64,000 nt of DNA from assembly GCA_038277395.1 (NCBI GenBank), contig CM076191.1, positions 29,026,583 through 29,090,582 of the forward strand, in the 5' to 3' direction. Each line of letters opens with the position of its first letter. Within the stretch, counting starts at the first letter, position 1. Positions 43,705 to 54,810 of the stretch are shown here, piece by piece. The notes under the pieces are model-generated. The model made no database searches. It was not told the DNA's origin and saw nothing but the letters and a program-made list of their open reading frames with translations. The position numbers and the translations under genes were made by a program. The DNA is from Dryocosmus kuriphilus (Eukaryota > Arthropoda > Insecta > Hymenoptera > Cynipidae).

Positions 43705-45193
43705 TTATTGTACAAACCGATTTTTAAAAAAATTCCGTTGCACGATTCCCTGCATTATGACAAAAAGTTTGAACCTACAATCCGGGATCGCAGATGTCGG
43801 AGGTTTGTGACAAATCCTGTCTTTCGCTGGAAGATACATGTTCAACAAGGGGGTGCAAGGCTCCATCGCATTATAAACATCCACAGGGGTAGATAATTGT
43901 CTGTCAAGGTCAAACTTAATCGTATGATATTCCTCGGCCGCTGTATATATCTGCCAGATAACCCAGACTGGAAAGTTCAGAAGGTGAGTCAACTTTGCAT
44001 GTATATAGATATCTGTAGCCAGGAACTATCTTATCTCTGGGACACGTTATTTGCGAACACGTGGTGATGGACTTTATATAAGCATCGACGGCTCTGTGAT
44101 GTACGCAAGATGGATTCTTGCAATCGATTTCCTTCATATAAATATCCAAATGGCCGGCTTCTTTTATCATTCCCAGAAGTCCAGATGCATGAATGACGTC
44201 GACGAATGCCGCATCTTCTTTCCTTAAAGTATTCTTCGTATCGACAATGAACCCCAAGCCTGAAATGTTTTATTCGAAAATCGGACCCGCTGGATCGATT
44301 GCTATAAGAGAGAAACAAAATAAAATGAGGAAATAAACAACTCAGTAGTGTATAAAGTTTTTTCATTTACCCGATATTCGCTCAATGGTCCTGATCTTGG
44401 CATCTCTCAGTGTTCTTGCTGCAATACCCGATATCTGACCCCCGAGGCTAAATCCTATCAGGTGGACTTTAACGTGTTTTGGAATTTTTTTATTCAGAAA
44501 TGTAGCCAATACATTGCATTGTCTATACGACAAAAATCACTACCCATAGATATACTACGATGAATACCATAATATGAGCCTTTTCTCCAGTCGACAAGTA
44601 TGGTGCAGTCGATGTCGTGGGTGTCTACGACGAGAGCGTTTTTCATGTTTACCCCATCTATTAAATCATTTGTGCTGAAGCCGTGGATGTAGAAAACCAC
44701 TTTCTTCATTCTATGAAATTGCACGGTATTTGCGTCTAATGGATCATTGGGACGACCAGTCCTGTATGCGATCATTGGCAAATCGAAATTTTCGTTTGTC
44801 CTTATCTCGCTGGAAAGGTTTTTTGTCTGAAAGTTTTTCGCATCGATCTTTTCGATCGAGGTGGGAACGTCGAATTTGATAGTATGAGCCCACAGAGAAT
44901 TCCATTGAGTGCACTTATTTTCATCCGAACCATCCCAACAGTCGTCGTATCCGTCACAACGCAAGTAAATCGATATACACCTTAAAAAAGTGTTTTTATA
45001 AAAAAGTGTTAAGTTTAGCAAAAAGAAAAAATTAGTACCTTCTGTTAGCACAGCGAAATGCGTCACCATGGCACGAATCGCAGTCCTCTTCGTCACTTTC
45101 ATCTTCACAATGTGCAATACCGTCGTCTCCGTATAAGGCGGAAGAAAAATGTAATGAAATTTGCAAAACGAATATCGTTAGTCGAAATCGCAT
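43705..45193 (-). pseudogene. Secreted LDLa-domain lipase gene, copy B
   Basis: Exon 1 (45193-45039) encodes an uninterrupted signal peptide (MRFRLTIFVLQISLHFSSA) and a shortened LDLa start (DGIAHCEDESDEEDC). Exon 2 (44980-44544) is intact and lacks the stop seen in copy A (RKGSYYGIHRS). Then an 88-bp deletion removes most of the start of exon 3 and leaves only 21 bp of intron 2. GFSLGG remains near 44440. Exon 4 shares the TAA at 44270-44272 with copy A. It keeps the frame at the site of the copy A 2-bp insertion but has its own extra C near 43933 (GATATTCCTCGG). Non-functional. Confidence 0.85.
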
Positions 45194-45829
45194 TTTATGT
45201 GCAATAACTTTAAGACTGCAGTTTAGCTTATACGAAAACAACTGTTAAGAGGTCATTGCATTGATTTTACTAAACTGGCGGAAGTGTTCTACAATCGGAA
45301 GCATTTTTACATGAATACGGATAAGCTGCATTACACAATGTCATGATCACTTTTCGTCATTGATATTGCTTATCGTTTGTAATATTTTGTACGGATATTT
45401 GCGTCTATGAGAAAGTTGAAGATGATTCGGTATTAGATTGGCTAATTTCATAGAAATCGTCGTCTGTAATCAAAATCTTGATAAATTGACGGATTTCTGT
45501 GCCTTAAAATTTAAGGAAACACTTCCGAAAACGCTAAACCTATCATTTCTTTGAAACTTGGTATACTTCTGTAATTTGACTCGCTTATTACGAATATGAC
45601 CATGAAAATTGGCACAAATGACATCGTCAAGATCAGAACTTCAACAAATTAAAACATTGAATGTTTTTTTGCGTTTACTTTAAGTAAATACAAAAAATTG
45701 ACAAAAAATCTTCAGATAAAAATTGTAGACCTTCGAAAAATACACATTTATTGTTATATACATTTTTCCTCTACGAGTGAAACTTTTGAAAAAAAAAAAT
45801 TATATATAAAATATATATAGCGTACATTT
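45194..45829. other. Upstream flank of lipase copy B
   Basis: Shared with copy A except for about 45461-45605, whose sequence is an inverted copy of the segment at about 18395-18500 and 46290-46375. No gene. Confidence 0.55.
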
Positions 45830-46270
45830 CCGTGACCAGTTACAGCAGTGCCTTCCCGTCCCCTGAAGCCCCCTGGAAAGGGGTAAATATATGACTGAAA
45901 GTATTTCTGTTGTGACGAATCACAGGGGTGCCTTCCTGCCCCCCGCAAAACACTGGAAAGGGGTTGGGGTGTGACTGAATGTGTTTCTGTGACTAGACAC
46001 AGGGGTGCTTTCGATCCCACCAAACATTGAAAAGGGGTAAGTGTGTGACCAAAAGTATTTCTGTGAACAGTCACAACAGGGGAGCCTTTCCGACCGCCCG
46101 ATAAATACTGGAAAGGGTTAGGGGTGTGACAGTATTATTTCGGTGACTAGTCACAGGGGTGCCTTCCCGCCCCCGCAAAACACTGAAAAAGGGTGAGGGT
46201 GTTTCTCTGGTGTTACTGAAAGTATTTCTGTGACCAGTCACATCAGGGGTGCCTTTCCGTCCCGCACACG
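45830..46270. repeat. GC-rich minisatellite, period about 76 bp (copy B)
   Basis: About six units of the same family as 17646-18232, with different unit number and internal deletions. Confidence 0.9.
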
Positions 46271-46400
46271 CGAACCCATATTCATCGTCCATTTTCTGGT
46301 CTTTTTCGTAACCAGCGAATCAAATTACATGGGTATACCAACAATCCGCGGTATCGCGTTTTCGGAAGTTCAGCCCAGCAGCGTGGCCTGGATTTAGGGA

Positions 46401-46401
<1 letters not shown>

Positions 46402-46430
<29 letters not shown>
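46402..46430. repeat. Poly-G tract (29 G)
   Basis: An uninterrupted G run. In copy A the aligned position near 18537 has only GGGGAGCGGGGG, so it expanded here or is an assembly artefact. Confidence 0.9.
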
Positions 46431-46431
<1 letters not shown>

Positions 46432-47000
46432 TAACCATAGGGAACAAGTACTACAAATCGAATAAAATGTTCCATTGTACAGTGACTGGGAAATTTCTTC
46501 GGGGAGTGGGGGGCTTTAGCCCTCCACGGCTATGCCACTTGTTCAGCCAAATTAAAAATTTCTTTAAATTAAATTATATTTTAAGTTAAAAGTTGTGGTA
46601 ATATGATCCCCATGGTTTTCTCTTTTTCTGTATGTATTAAATATTTTTTTCAATAAAACAATTGCAACATGGCAGAAAAGATTAACGAAAAAATATCGAT
46701 TCCCTGACATAATTTGTAAAATTGTACAAGAAAGTACTATAGAGTCTAACAAATTCAAGCAAAAACTTTCTTTTTTAGGTTTAAAAAAATATTTAGTCAG
46801 CATTTCCTTTGCCATAATTATAACTTTATGGTTCTTTCCAGAAATTTAATTTATCCAAACTACCCAGGAACAAGGAAACGATTAAACACGCGGTGTAATG
46901 AATCAGAAACACGACGGCCGCTTAATCGTTTTGCAGCATTTGAATAAGTCAGCTCGGTAGACTGTTGTGAATGCAATGAATCGGCAAAATATGTTTGGAG

Positions 47001-47280
47001 AAATGATACTTCAAAGTATACTTGAAGTGACAGAGTAGTTTAAATTTATCAGTTATGTTATGAAAAATTATTAATAATGTTTTTCTAGGTATGTAAGTGC
47101 ACGAAAAAGGTTCTAATATTTTCAATCATAAAGTCTATCGACGTAAGTTTAAGCAATCAAAAACTTCCAGCTGATCAAATGTTCATTATAAATCATACAA
47201 GTTTTCTGCAAAGTTTTACTTTAATTGAACAAAGTGTTAATAACCTACGAGTGTTTTATTCTCTGGGAAACTATGAACTA
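47001..47280. other. AT-rich intergenic DNA
   Basis: Nothing recognised. Confidence 0.5.
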
Positions 47281-47292
47281 CATACAGAAAGT

Positions 47293-47460
47293 CTACCCGC
47301 TTCTCGGGCACATTCTCATCGCGCGTTTCGCGCGAAGTATAAGCGCGCCTAGGGCGCGTGGTTTGGTGTTCGTCGCGCTTCGCGCTCCGATATATTAAGG
47401 CCTCGCGCTTCGCGCTCGGATGTTTTTGATCCTTGCACATCGTGCTCGGAATTCGTTACG
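47293..47460. repeat. Cluster of GC-rich short palindromes, first
   Basis: Consecutive stem-loops with TTC/TTT loops: CCCGCTTCTCGGG, CGCGCGTTTCGCGCG, GCGCGCCTAGGGCGCG, and several copies of CGCGCTTCGCGCTC. The surrounding DNA is strongly AT-rich. A further copy lies at 47589-47607. Confidence 0.88.
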
Positions 47461-47609
47461 TGGGTCTTAAAATTTCAAAACTCCTATACTTTTAATGAGA
47501 TTATTAAATTTGAATTTTTTATTAAAAATTACAAAACAAATTATTTTACTGAAGGCTCTATCGACCTTAAGGAATACATTCTCATCATGACACTCGCGCT
47601 TCGCGCTCA

Positions 47610-48570
47610 ACAATTAAATTTTTTTCCAACACATTGTAGATTGGTAAAGTTTTTTTTGTGATTTTCCAAATTTTCACAATGCAGGATTTCGATTCTTAAA
47701 AATAAAACGATGAGTCTTATAAATAAATTTTGTAGCTCTTTCCAGCGTGAACAATTCTGCTTGTTAATATTTTCTCATATCTTGCATAGTTTTGATGGAA
47801 ATTGGTTTTCTTTATATTTCATAACATATTTCACGAATAACTCAAAAACTACGCGCCTGCTCAAAAAAATGATAGAAAGCAAATTTGTAGATTTTTTTGA
47901 GGCGAACAACTTTGTTTATTATTATTTTTCCGTATCTTGCATAGTTTGGCGGGAAATTTGAAAATATTGATTTTTAATAACGTTTTATCGATTAAAACAA
48001 AAACCGTGCATTTTATCAAAAAGCGGTTCAAACAAAATTTGTAGATTTTTTTGAGGTGAACAACTCTGTTTACTATCGTTTTTTTCGTAGCTTGAATATT
48101 TTGGCAAGAAATCACAGTTTTTGATTTTTAAGAACGTTTTCTCGATTAAAACAAAAACAGTGCTTTTTATCAAAAAATAGTTAAAACAAAATTTGTAGAT
48201 TTTTTTAATATGAAAAATTTTACTCTCTACTGTTTTTTTTGTGTCTCGCATATTTTAGCCGGAAAATGGATTTTTTAATTTTGTGAAAAACGATTTAGAT
48301 GGATAAAATCATAACCACTCGTCAAAAACCGCTGGTTAACGAACTCGTCCTTTCTTTTTACGTCTTAAAAAAATGTTCCAAAGCGCAATCCAATCTGATG
48401 ATTCTTTCAAAAGTTATCGCGGTAAAAGACGCCGACAACGACGACGACAACAACAACAGGCACCGTCGCAAAAACTATTTTTTCTCACTCAGGGGGTCTC
48501 AAAACGTGTAGATTTGATGAAATTCGCGAAAGTCATTTTTCACATAAAACTAATACCTTCTCATTGAGAT
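47610..48570. repeat. AT-rich higher-order repeat, copy 1
   Basis: Three to four internal units of about 140 bp contain AAAACAAAAACCGTGCATTT, AAATTTGTAGATTTTTTTGA and GTGAACAACT. The whole block, including the leading palindrome, is repeated at 49603-50560. The short plus-strand frames here (for example 47710-47961, beginning MSLINKFCSSFQ) also recur, but with phenylalanine-rich low-complexity products, so I do not call genes. Confidence 0.85.
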
Positions 48571-49520
48571 GAGAATGTAAAAAAACAGTTCATACTTAAT
48601 ATTATAAATAATTCCTCATATTATTATAAAAAAACACAGAAATTGATGTTGAGAAATATAATTTTCCAACTTTCCTAGTTGGGCGTGCCTACCCAGCTAA
48701 ACGCCGCCTCTGAGTTATGTACTCGCGGCGTAAATGCAGGATTTTGATATGCAATGTAAATTTTCAATGAATGAGTCAATTTCATAGCAAATACATGCTC
48801 TATAAGCTAACTGTTCTTAGTATCAAAAATTTTAGATTAATATCTATAGTTTGTTACTAAGAAAAAAATATTTATAATTTTATGACTTTTCATTTAAGTC
48901 GCATCGGTTGCAAATTCAGTTATATCTTTTAACTAAATATCCGTAAGCGTAAATATCTTATTCCTTGCATTGCATTTAATTACTAAATTAATATTATTTT
49001 CGCATCTATTATATAATTTTCAATGTAAATTTTTATAATATTTTTTATTATTTCTCAGTTTCTGCTACTAATGATTCGGCTGCTCTTTTTCGCTTATTAA
49101 AATCTTCCTGCTCCATTTTATTTTCAGATAATTTAATCGTATTAACAGTACATTACACGTGCGACAGTTTAAAAAAACCATGTGAACGAAGGCCTCAGGA
49201 CGATTCAAATTTTTCCAATCGGTTCTTTGTTCCTGGGTATATACCTATATACCTTATGAATCTTAAATATGATGAATTTTGATATATAATTAACTCAGGA
49301 GTATACGTATACACATTATAAATCGTAAAAGCCATACCGCAAAAATGCATAAACTTGCGTTTATTGTATCCAAATATTATTTGTTAGTTAAAAATAAACT
49401 TTCAAACAGAAATTAATATTCCTCAAATTACCTACTTTTCTCATACGAAATGAAAGATTGAAAAAAAGTAACTATTTCTAAAAATAGGAAAAAGATACAC
49501 AATAAAAGAAATATTATATA
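48571..49520. other. AT-rich spacer between the two higher-order repeat copies
   Basis: No gene or element recognised. Confidence 0.5.
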
Positions 49521-49527
49521 AAAAATC

Positions 49528-49625
49528 TGCCCGCTTCGCGGGAACATTCTCATCGCGCGCTTCGCGCGAAGTATGAGTGCGCCTAGGTTGCGCGGCTGTT
49601 GGCACTCGCGCTTCGCGCTCGATAA
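49528..49625. repeat. Cluster of GC-rich short palindromes, second
   Basis: GCCCGCTTCGCGGG, CGCGCGCTTCGCGCG, GCGCCTAGGTTGCGC and CTCGCGCTTCGCGCTCG follow each other, in the same order as at 47293-47460. Confidence 0.88.
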
Positions 49626-50660
49626 TTACATTTTTTTAAAAAACATTATAGATTGGTAAAGTTTTTTTGTGATTTTCCAAATTTTCACAATACAGGATTT
49701 CGATTCTTAAAAGTAAAACGATGAGTCTTATAAATAAATTTTGTAGCTCTTTCCAAGGTGAACAATTCTGCTTGTTAATATTTTCTCATATCTTGCATAG
49801 TTTTGCTGAAAAGTGGTTTTCTTTATATTTCATAACATATTTCACGAATAACTCAAAAAGTACGCATCTGTTCGAAAAAATAATAGAAAGCAAATTTGTA
49901 GACCTGTTTGAGCTGAACAACTTTATTTCTTATTATTTTTCCGTATCTTGCATAGTTTGGCGGGAAATTTGAAAATATTGATTTTTAATAACGTTTTATC
50001 AATTAAAACAAAAACCGTGCATTTTATGAAAAAATGGTTAAAACAAAGTTGGTAGATATTTTTTAATTGAACAACTTTGTTCTTTACCAATTTTTTTTAT
50101 CTTGAATATTTTGGCGGAAAACCAGAGTTTTTAAATTTTAATAGCGTTTTCTTGATTAAAACAAAAACCGTTCATTTTATCAAAAAACGGTTAAGACAAA
50201 ATTTGTAGATTTTTTTGAGGTGAACAATTTTACTTTCTTACATTTTTTTTGTATCTCTCATATTTTAGCCGGAAAATGGATTTTTTGATTTTGTGAAAAC
50301 AGTTTTTGATGGATAAAACCATAACCGTTGGTCAAAAGTGTCTGGTTAACGAATTCGTCCTTACTTTTTACGCTTTAAAGAAGTGTGGCAAAGCGCAACC
50401 CAATCCGATTAGTCCTTCGAAAGTTGTCGCGACCACAGACGACAACGCCAACGACGACGACAACAGACAGGCAGACGCCGTCGTAAAAACAGTTTTTTCG
50501 GATTCAGGTCTCAAAACGTGGAGATTTCATGAAATCCGCGAAAGTCCAATGTTACATAAACCTAATACCTTCTCTGATGAGAATGTAAAAAATAATAAGC
50601 AAGCTTACGATCCTGTGATTAATTCCCTGCTCGTCAATCTAGAGGTAGGAGGGTGGTAGT
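49626..50660. repeat. AT-rich higher-order repeat, copy 2
   Basis: Repeats 47620-48570 with scattered changes. The last part differs: a frame at 50306-50659 extends the one at 48299-48511 (both include TTRQK/TVGQK, NELVL/NEFVL and an Asp/Asn-rich run) but remains low complexity. No function inferred. Confidence 0.82.
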
Positions 50661-50860
50661 CCTAACGAAACACACATTAAAAAAATCACAATTTTAATCA
50701 ATTTATTGAAAAAATTCTTCTCATCCTGACAGTAATACTAAACACATATCTACATCCTTTTTCAAGATTTAATTAAAATCTCTTTTTTCTCCTTTTGGAC
50801 GAAAAAGCTTAAGCTCAATATTTACAATAATAAATAAATTCTTGTCAACTTTCAAAATTA

Positions 50861-50866
50861 TTTATT
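50861..50866 (-). terminator. Polyadenylation signal of WDR70
   Basis: AATAAA on the minus strand (TTTATT on plus), about 45 bp downstream of the stop codon. A further AATAAA-like motif lies near 50832. Confidence 0.55.
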
Positions 50867-50907
50867 CCTTTTTACGTTTGTTAGAAGGTTCACCCGTCTC
50901 CTCATCC

Positions 50908-53643
50908 TCAATAAAAAATCGTTTTCGGCTGTGTCTTTGTATATGCAGGAGCAATCCAATACGGATTCTCCGCCGCGTCTTTCGCGAACTTAAGAATAGC
51001 TTCCCTCGGATCCTGATCATCTTCAATTTTCTTGCTCAAGCCAAGATTTCTAATCACATAGGAACTAAGGGTTCCCCCCGAAGAAGCTACTCTCCCTCCT
51101 TGACCAGAAGTAATCGGTAAATCCGGACGTCTTGACTTAACAGGATCCAGCCTATCTTTCTCCATCTGTTTTCTAACAGACTTCGGTCTGTCTTGTCTGA
51201 ACAGCGGTAACGCATGAGGCGTTATAATTTGCTGAGTCGACATCATTTCTATATGCTTCTGCTTGTGCCTCGTCTTCACGATACATAGTTTCGCTCCCTT
51301 CATACTCTTCTTTGAATCATAATAAGTCTTGACGATTCCATTTCCACAGCCCACGAAAATTTGGTTCAGTTTCGGATGCCAGAGGGTTTTAATCACGTGA
51401 GAATTTGTAACTTCTATCTCATGTACCAAATCGAAAGTCTTGGTATTAAAGAACAAAACTCGACCACATTCATCTTTCTCCATTAAAGATTCTCCAGTGA
51501 TAACCATCGAATCATCAGGGCTGAACATACAATCCGTTGTGTCATATCTCGAAAAGATGTTCGAAGCCTCAAAAAGTGCTGTTTTGAAAGACCTCAAGTC
51601 CCATAATTTTAGAGTGTCATCACAGCTTCTTGTAGCTAAGAGTTGTCCAAGATAGGAGAAGCTCAAGCTGGAAATTGTAGAACCAGATTCATGAGCTTTT
51701 CGAAGAATCAGAGAAGGGTTGACAAAGTTTTTCCTATGGTCCCACATTTGTATCGATCCGTCCTTACAACCACAAGCGACGACATTTCCTTCTCTGTTAT
51801 AGGCACAAGTCGTAGGAATTGTTTTGACTCCGTTCTGGGCCCTGCATTTGATGACAGCGTTTTGATTTCGAGGCCTGAAAAATTAAAAATTATTCTCATG
51901 TAGATAAAAAATTTATTTTCAGAATTAATCTTTGGGAGTCTTTAAACTTTATGTAACATTAAAAAGAAAATTACATGCTAAAAACAAAAATTACAAGGGT
52001 TTTGCCTGCTACACGCTAAAAAATTACCTATTAAGGAGCCAAATTCTGCAAGTGCTGTCATCTGAGCAAGTTAAGTACTCCTCTTTGATGAAAGGATGCC
52101 AACAACCAGAATTTAGAGCAGCAACATGTCCTTTCGTTCTGCCCATGTCGGTGATGTACTGATCGCCCTTTACTGTCTCACATTTCTCCGACCCATCCCT
52201 GTCCAATACTTTTGCTTGCGCTGCTCCGGATACGACCAGAATTACATCACCAGTCATGGAGTATTGTAGAGATCTTATGGGATGATTTTCACAAGGTTGT
52301 ACGGTTCTAAAACTTCGCAGGGACGAGTCCATGCCTCCAAAGTCCCAGAAGGACACGTCATAATCAACTGCACCGGATGCGAGTCGAGCTCCGGAAGGAT
52401 CAGCAGCTATCGCTGTGACGGCTTTGGTTCCATGAATCATTGTTACTTCGTGACTACAGGGTATTTTATTTTTTAGATTTCCATCATCTTCGTCAGAGTC
52501 ATTTTCACTTACGTCATCATCGTCGTCATCGCTATCACTGCCATTATTCTTTGATTTCTTTTTTAAATCCTTCTGCAAATGAGTGACTTTTGTCTGATTT
52601 TCCTCTGAGACGGAAGAAGGAATCGATGGTCCAATGAAGTCATCATCTTCGTCTTCTTGAGAATTTTTCTCCGTTTCCTCTTCACTGTAACAAAAAAAAG
52701 TGACTTAGTACTTCTTGAATAAATTTAACTTACAATATTGTTTCCGAAAAATTAATAATAATTAGATTGTATACGTGAATATTATTTCGTAAATTTTACT
52801 AGTAGACTTTGAATCACTTTCAAATCCTCTTTATATAATTATGTATACTTGAAGCCTTACATATTCAAATACTTTTCAATTATTTTAACTGGTAAAACCT
52901 TCGATTAAAAATTTTTCAGTTTCAAATTACACGTTCCAAAATTGTTTAATTTTGAAGAGTGTATATTGTTAAATTAGAAACTGCACAATTTTAAACGTAT
53001 AATTTGGAATTTTTTAATTAATATGAATACTTTAATTTAAAATAAGGTGAAATTATTTTTCTTGCATCAAATATGGAAACATTGAAAAGGAAAGGGGGAA
53101 AATAAGAAAAGAAAATTCTTGAACACCAAAGACAATTTGATCAAACTGAAAAACTGCAAACGAAATAAAAATCGAAGAGCAGTGTCTCCCAGTTTCTAAA
53201 CCCTCCAGGTTTAATTTACAGGCTGATTATAACCATAATTGTAACTTTAAAAAAAAGAAAAAGGGTTAAACTTGCTAAAAAATTAATTTGATCCATATGC
53301 TGTACAGAAATTCCAAATTTACTCACGTCTTCTTATTTTGCTGAGCATCCTTCTCAGGTTTCTTGTTTCTCACCGATTTCGTAATATGTTCTAACATTTC
53401 GTGGACATCAAAAGTTTTGGCTTTTCTTCCAAATGAAGTCATTCCCATGAGTTTTTCCATTGTAGCAGTCTCCTCTATATCCTCTGGCAAAATTTCCTTT
53501 ATTGCAACAGAGTTTTGCTCCGCAGCTTTTTTCCCAAAAGTTCCAAAACCCGAGCTGGAAGGCTCAGGTTGTGGTGCAAGTGGTGCAGGAGCATCTTTAA
53601 TTAAATTCGCTGATATTTTACCGAAGGTTATTGTTTTCTTCAT
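50908..53643 (-). CDS. WDR70: WDR70 orthologue (WD-repeat protein, gastrulation-defective-1 family)
   Basis: Minus-strand exons 53643-53327, 52684-52028 and 51874-50908 join with GT-AG introns and matching phases to 646 codons, close to the ~650 aa of known WDR70. The N-terminus has GFGTFGKKA and SFGRKAKTFDVHEML (family motifs), an acidic stretch at residues about 154-173, then WD repeats from about residue 183: ASGAVDYDVSFWDF, LTCSDDSTCRIW, CGCKDGSIQMWD, TRSCDDTLKLWD, LWHPKLNQIFVGCGNG. The C-terminus has ITPHALPLF, RKQMEKDRLDPVKS, GTLSSYV and KTQPKTIF, all diagnostic. WDR70 is a nuclear protein reported to work with CUL4-DDB1 ligase and H2B ubiquitination in DNA-break repair. A polyadenylation signal AATAAA lies about 45 bp after the stop. 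Confidence 0.97.
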
Positions 53644-54650
53644 CTTGAAGGTTTTGATCAAGTGGGAAATTATATAATTATACTTATTTTAGAAATTTGC
53701 AAGAATTCTAAATACGTTGAGATACCTGTGTGTCATAACCTTACTTTCACGTGAAACTGTTTACAAAAAGCATACTCTTGATTATTTTACTTTTTCCAGA
53801 CATCAAGGTGATATTTTATAGAGTCACAACAGTTTTTAAACATAGATAAACTCCATTTTACGTGCAAAATGAAATTTAAAAAACATTTTGTTTCACAAAA
53901 ACAACGCCTCAAACCACAAATGAGTAAATGACACATGGATGTCTAATCTCCATAAAATGACAGATGACACAATTGGTCACAATCACAAATGGTTGCAAAT
54001 GCTTCTTTCTGCTACGGGGCATAATAATAACAACTAACGATAATAACGGTGTATTTCGCCCGACAAAGATGGCTAACATTGCAACATGATTGGTGGAAAT
54101 TTTATCCACCACCTATGCCCTTTCCAGCTCCACCAATCACATTGCACTTTCTTAAGGCAGCGAGTATTCGCCCGCCCGCCAAACCTGGCAAGAAAGTGCA
54201 AAGTGATTATTGTACTTGTATAGCTACACACGTAATATCTTTGTAGGCACGGCAGTGGGACTCCGCCTCCGGAGCAGTTTCGAAAGTCGAAAATCGAACA
54301 GACCTCTTTTTCTGACATATGAAGGTTGAAAGCATGGAGAGCAGTTTCTCTCGGAAGTTAAAAGTGCTAATCTTTCCCTAATGTTTCATGTGTTGTAATA
54401 TTCTCCAATCACAAACCTGTTATCAATGCAATTTTCTACACATGCGACACAGACGCCATATACGGGAAGGCACTTAACCATTAACTTCCGAGAAAAATTT
54501 GCTTATTTTCGGCTACACTAGTTTAGTCTCCTGTGTCTATTCTCTATGCTAGAAGAGAGGCCCGTTCAATTTCGACTTCGAAACGGTCACGGAGTCCCAC
54601 ACGTGGCGCTACGTGTGGCGATTAGTTCCACCACGCCCTCTGAGAGGCGC
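53644..54650. other. Upstream region of WDR70
   Basis: No gene. Contains probable promoter of the minus-strand WDR70 without a recognisable TATA box. Small inverted repeats around GCACTTTC occur at 54140-54205. Confidence 0.45.
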
Positions 54651-54655
54651 GACGA

Positions 54656-54810
54656 GCAAATTGCAATAGAGCAATCCAAGTTGACGTAAATATGCCAGGA
54701 AGGTTAGGCTTGGTAGTATCTCTACCTTTTTCTTATACGTACCTGAAAACAATGCCAGGAATACGTAGTTTAGTTTAATTAGTCAACTTGGATTGCTCTA
54801 TTGCAAATTG
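54656..54810. mobile_element. Small inverted-repeat element (MITE-like)
   Basis: A 25-bp arm at 54661-54685 (starts TTGCAATAGAGCAATCCAAG) is exactly complementary to 54782-54806, about 96 bp apart, and the pairing continues outward with one mismatch. The interior has no coding capacity. No clear target duplication beyond AT-rich flanks. Confidence 0.75.

Larger units (their letters stand above)
36555..47000. repeat. Segmental duplication, copy B
   Basis: Direct repeat of about 13070-19155. It is about 4.4 kb longer, almost all due to the Jockey element at 38711-43184. Other differences are an 88-bp deletion in lipase exon 3, loss of about 70 bp in exon 1 and an extra ~150 bp at 45461-45605. 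Confidence 0.93.

Noticed and set aside
47293..47460. Palindromes as bacterial REP elements or Rho-independent terminators
   Set aside because: Surrounding introns and transposons are insect; no T-tract follows in a consistent orientation.
51440..52476. Plus-strand frames in the WDR70 locus
   Set aside because: They lie opposite well-supported WDR70 exons.
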